From: Tubiluchus corallicola
Taxonomy: Eukaryota > Priapulida > Priapulimorpha > Priapulimorphida > Tubiluchidae
Reading direction: 5' to 3'
Length of the DNA: 64,000 bases
Assembly (NCBI GenBank): GCA_030141605.1
Contig: JAQGDQ010000074.1
Span: forward strand, 237,773-301,772
Below, piece after piece: positions 60,601 through 64,000 of the stretch. The notes beneath the pieces were generated by a model. That model ran no database searches, was not told the DNA's origin, and saw only the letters and a program-made list of their open reading frames with translations. Positions within the stretch are counted from its first letter, which is position 1. Each line of letters begins with the position of its first letter. A program made the position numbers and the translations under genes.

Positions 60601-62731
60601 GAAATAAGATTTTGACAAAAATGTACAGTTCTCTTATTAAATGCACCCTTAGAATTTCGCAGAATATATAAATTTTTGTAGGAAAAAAATTTTGACAGTG
60701 CTTTAACAATATGTAGAATCAAAACTTTTTAGCGATTGTCAACAGAAAATTAGCTTAGGAAATTAGCTTGATGTCTCAATTTGCTTGAGAATACTAACCT
60801 GGCCTTCTAAGATAGTTTACATTATTGAGTAGAACATCTTTAATTTGAAGCAAGCAAGTGTTGCTTGCTACTTCTCTAATACTGTATTTTTAACTTTTTT
60901 TCTTTTTTTATGTATTTGCTTTATTAGCACTGTCATTCAGACCTTTCCAGAAGTAAAAGAACTGTACACAAAGTACTTTTTCCCTCCCATTGGGCAAATA
61001 AAAATATTTTTTTAGTTTTGCAATACTTCGTATGGCCTAATTATTTTTTGTGTTTGTTTACATTTGTATAGGGTGTATCAAAGGAAACAGTGCACTGGAA
61101 TATGTCAAAAATGACAAAAAACTTCTATTCTGCATTATGACATCATTTTAATTTTCCCATGATATAACTTGGTATGACCAAAGTATTATTATTATACTTT
61201 GTATGTTGTAATTCTAGTATGCTTATCACATTTGTTGGTGCACTGTTTCTTTTTACACATTTTTGTTTAACATTGAAGTAGAAATTGCTATAATTATCTG
61301 CCGTAATTGCAGCACTTTGTTTACAACATTGTGAATCTTTAAGTGAATTTTTAGTTCGACAACAGTTTAGTTTGTTATTATGGCTAAATGTGTTTCTGTG
61401 TTAGCGTGTCAGTGATTCATACTAAATTGCATCATTATTATGCAGAATTATGCCCTTGACGACACAAGTCATGAGCTTGCTACTGTGGTGAAACGTTTCT
61501 GTCAATTTGTACATCAGTATCTAGCTGAAGCTTCTAGTGACAATCTCACCATTCAAAGCCTGCGGAAACACAACGACTTACTACAGTAAGCTGAGATTTT
61601 TACTTGCCCACTTGTATACAGTTTTGAGATGTTTAAGGAGAACGAGACGCATTTAAAGCATAAAGTCTTAGTTTCTTTGTTCTGACTAATTCTAGTGAGC
61701 TTACAGTCATAACCAAATGGTCAAATATGCAGATAACTTACAGAATTAACAGGCTTTATTATTTAAGGTGCTTACAGTTGCAATCAATACTTTTTTACAG
61801 TTACTTTCACAGTAGTAATTATTGAAACAATTTGTGAAGCTTTTTTTAATTGCTTGCAGATGAAAAAAGAAATCCTTAACTGAATCAAACGCCATCTGAG
61901 TATTATATTAACATAAGCTATTTAATTCTCAGTAATTAAACAGTCCAAAAGCGACTTACTGTGAAGCAGTATTTCGTGTTACGTGATTTATGAACTTATA
62001 GTTGCATATATTGATATTTCATTTAGTGTCCAGAAATAATTGTTCCCCTTTGGGAAAAAAACTTTTGGCTGGGTAAAAAGCTACCCGTATATATCTGTCA
62101 GATTTTCCCTCTGTTAGCCAAATAACTCCTGTTTAATGATCACTGAACTGGATTTTAAGCAAACATTAAATGCAGTTCTTCAATTAGAGCAGATGGCTTG
62201 AATTCTGTGGTTAAAATAAGTGCTTCAGCCAAGCCACCTAAATGAATCTAAATAGGCTACACTGCTCTGCTTGAGGCAGGACCTGAATCTATGTCATTAG
62301 CGAGAATAATTCCCTATGATGAAACACTGACTGGCAGAAATGTTTTAGCCGTGTTCAAGTTGTGTATATGTCCTCCCAAAGCGGGAAAACATCTGGAGGC
62401 AGGACAACAAACAGCTCTTGAAGCGGTCTGTCTGGGATTAGATCTATTTACTTTTCTAGTCCAGTTACGTTTAAATTGAGCTCAAAATACAAACCATGAC
62501 TGCATAGCTATTTCTCTCGCCATGCAATACATTACATATACCCATCTTTTAGTCGTAGACTATTCACATTCACTATTTGTGTTACAGGATGCTGTTGAAT
62601 ATGTATCCTGATTTGTCTTCACTGCGCTCCCTGGTGGCAGGTGTGTCTACGTCTGGAGGATCAACTGCCTCTGATGCTTCACAAGGAAGACCATCTTCAC
62701 CATGGTCCATGAATCAGCTACAACCATTAAG
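17166..62731 (+). CDS. INTS1: Integrator complex subunit 1, 37 coding exons, 3' end outside window
   Basis: INTS1 is the largest scaffold subunit of the nuclear Integrator complex, which processes snRNA 3' ends and attenuates paused RNA polymerase II. It has no catalytic site and is built mostly of helical repeats. All 37 exons join in one frame through GT/AG junctions, giving about 1,941 residues; the vertebrate protein is about 2,190. Start: MDRISKPLSG, with GDFIALG as in vertebrates at the first junction. Landmarks through the protein match the vertebrate sequence as recalled: KRPKLSSS, CGAVKHLRNN, RLEMWLQNPKLTRPAQDLL, NELSNARNPNNM, YYNKDNWPPE, ADALELADLLVKRAA, YWKAW, LLDIWF, VDTSEEAFLLPDWL, SFGIPVSSM, LVDWLTMIDPE, LDFLWACMHVPKIWQG and GLLELLQPDIF. 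Exon coordinates are in the block entries. Two antisense GPCR genes lie in intron 12. Confidence 0.95.
19419..20387 (-). mobile_element. Tigger/pogo-type (Tc1/mariner superfamily) element, defective
   Basis: The left end CAGTAGTCGCAGCTTAATAG and the right end CTATTAAGCGGCGACTACTG are near-perfect inverted repeats, each flanked by a TA target site (19417-19418 and 20388-20389). On the minus strand near 19710-19760 a short stretch reads KMKQPTLKEFF, like the C-terminal tail of pogo/Tigger (CENP-B-like) transposases. The rest of the transposase is missing or unreadable at about 970 bp total length, so the copy is an internally deleted relic. It sits in INTS1 intron 3. Confidence 0.75.
20390..21235 (+). 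other. INTS1 intron 3, remainder: no gene
   Basis: AT-rich intron sequence from the Tigger right end to the exon 4 acceptor. No open frame or repeat was recognised. Confidence 0.5.
24387..27447 (+). CDS. INTS1: INTS1 exons 8-12 (RPB2-binding region and following helices)
   Basis: Coding exons: 24387-24573, 25286-25431, 25804-25945, 26552-26739 and 27223-27447. End phases are 0,2,0,2,2. This is the most conserved stretch. Exon 8 has NISRNVLKLLSSTAGFGEVR and RLEMWLQNPK. Exon 9 starts LTRPAQDLLMAVCLNCNQ and has VISHLIKIRLKTKPL. Exon 10 has NELSNARNPNNMGLL and QHSSELAAK. Exon 11 has VFQDLLMNRDDYLRALRALI. Exon 12 has FFTSVVDLVCLCMLLGITP. Residues roughly 311-600 correspond to the family's conserved RPB2-binding domain (DUF3677, from memory) and adjoining helices. 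Confidence 0.92.
27448..31655. other. INTS1 intron 12, 5' part: no gene recognised
   Basis: Intron 12 spans 27448-39413. This 4.2-kb part is AT-rich. Open frames are short and show no family motif. No TIR pair or LINE motif was found by eye. Confidence 0.4.
31656..33092 (-). CDS. Class A (rhodopsin-like) GPCR, intronless, nested in INTS1 intron
   Basis: A 478-residue single-exon receptor starting at ATG 33092. The N-terminus has N-glycosylation sites (NAT at 6, NHS at 22). Seven hydrophobic segments lie at about 41-68, 77-104, 115-138, 160-180, 194-223, 253-276 and 285-308. Class A marks are LAVAD in TM2, Cys115 with Cys189 for the extracellular disulfide, DRF at 139-141 in place of DRY, Trp167 in TM4, and NPIIY at 302-306. 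TM5 lacks the usual proline, and TM6 has LCGPFF rather than CWxP. FLANLAVADLLTG and the loop pattern resemble MECA-cluster receptors (melanocortin, adenosine, cannabinoid) and related invertebrate orphans. The C-tail is about 160 residues, rich in Ser/Thr. AATAAA lies about 30 bp past the stop. The ligand is unknown. Confidence 0.9.
   Translation of the reverse strand: MEKFSNATFFKSQTESLSLLENHSSSYTEELLQENVYSLGIIMSRILFALLIIVIVSFNGLMLVAFAKFSILHSNLTYRFLANLAVADLLTGATFTGGVIVTTMFYYEDPPKYACILMYALMLAMGTESITMLLIVTLDRFLSITRPIRHKTLLTEENVTFCIAMSWIFSLSFGTVSLFTNSWYAGSLCVFEKVIGLTTVVIGLTMYVFYLVSICYMYGKIFFIARQRLRRINSLRETVSSPGEKNKFKATKTYFMIVCAYIVLCGPFFITVTILWGRDYHPKYDVIRWTVYLMMYSNSFVNPIIYIWRMKDFRTAFRKLLHLKNNNDRHDYRSESMSYVQPTANDLTRADSTFSASEVTDTCTRITSVRSEQTATSDFTTTKLNSGHKVTKRYVRTSGQPFDTTLADVYSNISPLQPGKNNSSIDKKSRNLYYGKTLGKRSAKIKKVQQTLTVPVEHTNTVLRNSFNISRDSYEQHM
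34171..34560. repeat. Diverged tandem repeat, two full and one partial unit
   Basis: Units at 34171-34311 and 34438-34560 share CACC.T..CAAGA.GGC, then AGCTT.TAAAGCC, then TGATTTT followed by TATAAAT.. and AGGTCAA.GAAT.CATATC. A partial unit (34365-34430) repeats the TGATTTTAGTATTTAGATA part. A similar sequence occurs in reverse at 35035-35177. Confidence 0.5.
35035..35177. repeat. Inverted copy of the 34171-34560 repeat
   Basis: The reverse complement reads AAAATGGCCAAGAAG, then GATGATTTTGGTGTCTAAAT, then TAGATTTTTAGGG and GGATCCATAGC. This follows the order of the plus-strand units. Confidence 0.45.
36595..36628. repeat. (TA)n(GA)n microsatellite
   Basis: TA dinucleotides followed by GA dinucleotides, about 330 bp downstream of the stop of the second GPCR gene. 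Confidence 0.9.
36958..38025 (-). CDS. Class A GPCR paralogue, intronless, nested in INTS1 intron
   Basis: A 355-residue single-exon receptor, paralogous to the one at 31656-33092. I chose ATG 38025 (MATLDGLNFF); a longer reading would need a GTG start. The N-terminus has NYS and NDS glycosylation sites. Motifs: SLAVADLLTG in TM2, Cys115 and Cys189, ERF at 139-141, Trp167 in TM4, LCGPFF in TM6, NPIIY at 306-310. Loop 2 EKVIGLTTVV, SITRPIRHKTLLT and KTYF.IVCAY.VLCGPFF are shared with the neighbour, and key residues keep the same numbers up to Cys189. The C-tail is much shorter (about 35 residues after the basic helix-8 region). Same strand and tight similarity indicate local duplication. MECA-like orphan; ligand unknown. 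Confidence 0.9.
   Translation of the reverse strand: MATLDGLNFFNNYSTNNLNDSDDLNFQSNTKDDKESSRTMARLVISRLLFFLLILSILFLNGLVIAAFAKFPKLRSNLMYRFLTSLAVADLLTGISFGVGVIVSLVCRDPPKYACILVNAMQTAMGCESITMLLLVTFERFISITRPIRHKTLLTKKNVAIAITVTWLFSLLFGTVALLTNTWRPESNCSFEKVIGLTTVVLGLIMYLCYLVLICYMYGKIFTIARERVRKIENLTKSSSRSAEKTNGRRMKQVKTYFIIVCAYVVLCGPFFVTVPILYAHQDYTTEYDLIRWIVYIMAFSNSLVNPIIYVWKMQDFKVAFKILLHIKGKNDVKRVRKAEQKCTSQSPMNFEQYI
38026..39413. other. INTS1 intron 12, 3' part: no gene
   Basis: Includes the 5' flank of the second GPCR gene. An open frame at 38330-38623 on the plus strand shows no recognisable family and is probably chance. Confidence 0.4.
39414..44836 (+). CDS. INTS1: INTS1 exons 13-19
   Basis: Coding exons: 39414-39491, 40864-41118, 41814-42039, 42660-42784, 43100-43229, 43988-44149 and 44687-44836. 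End phases are 2,2,0,2,0,0,0. Exon 13 is only 78 bp but carries SLHKLLFMESTETYYNKDN and WPPENER. Exon 14 has LLRIASEVPLQEDTIMWVLL and ALELADLLVKRAA. Exon 15 has PPTLAIATMYWKAWLLLLV and NQFSYPSA. Exon 16 has TITETNSLLLSQL. Exon 17 has IGHLLCRNRKPDFLLEI. Exon 18 has SMPWLVELVQSSESSLDVLP, then an acidic stretch and a lysine-rich end. Exon 19 continues the basic linker (KELKQKQLLARLQ). Confidence 0.92.
39492..40863. other. INTS1 intron 13: compositionally distinct patch, class unknown
   Basis: From about 39840 to 40600 the sequence is less AT-rich, with repeated GCGAAA / TTCGCC-type words and a motif CAAGATGGCGAGTTATGCC. Overlapping open frames on both strands look like by-products. It resembles a non-coding dispersed element, but no ends or second copy were found. 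Confidence 0.35.
45553..49105 (+). CDS. INTS1: INTS1 exons 20-25
   Basis: Coding exons: 45553-45738, 46587-46691, 47040-47204, 47714-47825, 48093-48295 and 48907-49105. End phases are 0,0,0,1,0,1. Exon 20 has GLSMV, an acidic DADDDEDVN run and CKWLLVQVQDIPAF. Exon 22 has LAQLIVERPIIANYVL. Exon 23 has SESLDQIHVQWPTGEAAVLH. Exon 24 has FQELLDIWFTPEG, VDTSEEAFLLPDWLRLHMIR and DAEPDQLVLFFQ. Exon 25 has SFGIPVSSMDKLL and VELQWARGATAGQKFHN. All align with the vertebrate order without a gap in frame. Confidence 0.93.
49980..50131. repeat. 41-bp tandem repeat, about 3.7 units
   Basis: Units begin at 49980, 50021, 50062 and 50103 with CTGAGATT..GATTCGA and end in AATTATTTTAAA. Substitutions are few. 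It lies in INTS1 intron 25. Confidence 0.85.
50160..51500. repeat. Long dispersed repeat, copy 1
   Basis: Extended similarity to 54145-54865. Shared landmarks in order: AGCTTTGTACA.GCAAAA, GTCACTGGTATCGCTA, GCGGTAAAACACAAATAAA, CAGAATTTTTCT.GCT, AAGAATC.ACTGT, TGGCAGTGAG and CATTGAAGTA.GTGTGGA. This copy is longer. No terminal inverted repeat or coding motif was found. INTS1 intron 25. Confidence 0.7.
51549..56414 (+). CDS. INTS1: INTS1 exons 26-31
   Basis: Coding exons: 51549-51685, 51995-52123, 52804-52899, 53702-53876, 55087-55351 and 56228-56414. End phases are 0,0,0,1,2,0. Exons 26-29 are less conserved, with a Pro/Glu-rich start (DDEMTSPEVVVGEAAPHEE) and later LLRSLLRSVTHDV, LDGETSQQFLDTL and LSKLMQSLSCMSQKK. 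Exon 30 is strongly recognisable (SSGYLVDWLTMIDPEI). Exon 31 has HPYLLALLTHQGRWETRREC and LDFLWACMHVPKIWQG. Confidence 0.88.
52265..52500 (+). mobile_element. Possible tRNA-related SINE
   Basis: TGGTGAGGTATATGGTTAAG resembles a Pol III A box, and GACCGAATTCGAGCAG about 20 bases on is B-box-like. A GC-richer body follows, with GGGTGACCTCATTCACCG. No second copy and no tail were found. It lies in INTS1 intron 27. Confidence 0.3.
54145..54865. repeat. Long dispersed repeat, copy 2
   Basis: Shorter relative of 50160-51500, in the same orientation, in INTS1 intron 29. It ends near TTCAGTGTTGCTTTAAA, matching CTCAGTGCTGCTTTAA in copy 1. A unique GC-richer insert (GGGAGAGCCTCCCTAAGTGG) lies near 54390. 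Confidence 0.7.
55770..55900. repeat. 42-bp tandem repeat, about three units
   Basis: Units start at 55770 (partial and diverged), 55811 and 55853. The unit reads GCTATGGTGTAACTGTATGC then TTGCACTGCACAATGCATGC and AG. Units 2 and 3 are identical. The period is a multiple of three. INTS1 intron 30. Confidence 0.9.
57052..62731 (+). CDS. INTS1: INTS1 exons 32-37
   Basis: Coding exons: 57052-57248, 57718-57844, 58475-58596, 59241-59430, 61446-61585 and 62588-62731. End phases are 2,0,2,0,2,2, so the next exon outside the window must start in phase 2. Exon 32 has KCIKENTLGLTLEQIIQVAE. Exon 33 has SDLRAAQILLMLLYVNVPDV. Exon 34 has KCRKLAATHPLVLLR. Exon 35 has LPLITAILKGRTRLNYKEF and NVLGLLELLQPDIF. 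Exon 36 has VVKRFCQFVHQYL. Exon 37 has MYPDLSSLRSLVAGVST and a Ser-rich end. The final C-terminal helices are missing because the window ends. Confidence 0.9.
59431..61445. other. INTS1 intron 35: no gene recognised
   Basis: A 2-kb AT-rich intron. Short open frames show no family motif, and no repeat pair was seen. Confidence 0.45.
62291..62480. repeat. Dispersed repeat, copy 2 (first copy near 3110)
   Basis: Similar to the start of the 3110-3345 segment: TCATTAGCGAGAATAATTCC, then GATGAAACACTGACTGGCAG. The open frame across it is most likely incidental. It lies in INTS1 intron 36. Confidence 0.45.
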
Positions 62732-64000
62732 GTTATTTTCATAATTTTGTAATACTTTGTAAATTTTGGCTCTTTTGTTGCCTGTAAGCATGTATTCATT
62801 TCCTATTCATATAAATATTATTAACTGTGACTGGCAGGGCTTATTAATCAATGAGTCTTAACATAATGATGATAAAAGTAGCAATGATATTCTAGCTGAT
62901 ACAATAGCACAGAAACGAAAAAGGAAAAACGTGAAAAGTTAACTGGTTTATTTGCCCCTTCCTTTTTTGAAACAATATGCTACTCATTCAGGCTACAGAC
63001 TAGAAAATTGTAAAAGTGGCAGTTAATTATATTTCCTTGGCAAGGACACAAAATTAGATAAATTCAAATAAGTAAACAGGTAGAAATAAAAAATATTGTC
63101 ACAAACAGCATGGTTGGATTGCAAAACAAATGGGTAATGACGTAAAAAATAATAATGTGATGTAATGTAAGAAAATCTAATATAATGTAATATCACGGAC
63201 AAAAAAGAAAATATGATTGTATATGACTATCCATACTCACTTGTGAAACTGTGGGGAAACAACAGAGTTCAGCAGCATAATTAATGAACTATAATATACA
63301 GATATTCAAAGTACACAAAAAAGCATTGTGAAGTTATATGAATACTTACCAGTGTTTTTAATCATCAGAAAAGCAGTGAGACATAACCTAGATTTATTTC
63401 TAAAAAGTGACACTATAAAAGTAAATTTATATCATTATTGAAATGCATTGCATAAGTGCTTATATGCCTGTCCACTAAAACATCTACACAGCTCAGCAGA
63501 TTCTGTTTCACACGTGTAAAGTTTTCATAGCTGTGATAATATACATACTTACACGTAATTGCTGAAATATTTTATGCCTACTGTAGTCTTATGTGTAGCA
63601 CTTCACTTGTGTTGGACAATTTTTCAGCAGTTATATTTGGCATCTATGAAATTTATACGATTAGAAACATCAAGTTCATAGCTGTGATGCTCTTTAATGT
63701 CAATAACATTATAATGCATCATTGCAGTGCAAGAACGACCAATAGAACATACTCCATTATCATTTTTATTAACATTTTACCTACTTAATGTATATTAGGA
63801 CTGTTACATAGATAGGGCATGCAACTGATCAAGATTCTTGAAATGGCGCACAGAAGTGACCAACTTTTCTAAACACCGTTAAAGCAACTGTGCGTAGCAA
63901 AGCACAACTTAATAACTTGATTAAATGGACAGTTGAACAGTATTTTTAAAATCAAACATGAAACTAAACCACATTATTGAAATCAAGCAAACTTTGTCCA
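62732..64000 (+). other. INTS1 intron 37, open at the window end
   Basis: Starts at donor TTAAG|GTTATT. No further INTS1 exon was found up to 64000. Nothing else was recognised in this AT-rich stretch. Confidence 0.5.

Noticed and set aside
1-64000. tRNA, rRNA and CRISPR features
   Set aside because: No intact cloverleaf, rRNA or CRISPR-like array was seen; the two tRNA-like stretches (near 10110 and 52270) are degenerate and fit SINEs better.

Overview
The window is AT-rich genomic DNA from an animal. Genes are split into short exons by long introns with GT/AG ends, and the spaces between exons carry several families of worn-out transposons. The protein families (an OATP transporter with a Kazal-like loop, Integrator subunit 1, rhodopsin-class GPCRs) are metazoan. 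The mix of CR1/L2-like and other non-LTR elements, hAT and Tigger/pogo relics, tRNA-derived SINE-like sequence and intronless MECA-like GPCRs suggests a marine invertebrate, perhaps an early-branching lineage. The sequence alone does not settle the phylum.

Layout. (1) 1-7346, plus strand: the last six exons of a solute carrier organic anion transporter (SLCO/OATP); its 5' part lies before the window. (2) 7347-9006: presumed 3' region, with a hAT-type non-autonomous transposon and a small C2H2-like open frame. (3) 9563-10881, minus strand: the last two coding exons of a short gene I do not recognise. (4) 11330-16920: a transposon cluster of two plus-strand non-LTR fragments, one minus-strand non-LTR fragment and a possible FLYWCH/MULE-like scrap. 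It surrounds a CpG-rich patch at 15120-15420 that may be a bidirectional promoter. (5) 17141-64000, plus strand: the gene for Integrator complex subunit 1 (INTS1). I can place 37 coding exons in unbroken frame, about 1,940 residues; the last part, roughly 200 residues by comparison with the vertebrate protein, lies beyond the window. (6) Inside the 12-kb INTS1 intron 12, on the opposite strand, sit two intronless paralogous class A GPCR genes (31656-33092 and 36958-38025).

The genes do not form a pathway. INTS1 is a nuclear scaffold of a complex that acts on RNA polymerase II transcripts. The OATP and the two GPCRs are plasma-membrane proteins. The main structural points are the nested antisense GPCR pair and the repeat-packed junction at the INTS1 5' end. 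Exon boundaries were set by hand from splice consensus, phase continuity and similarity recalled from family members; no alignment program was run.
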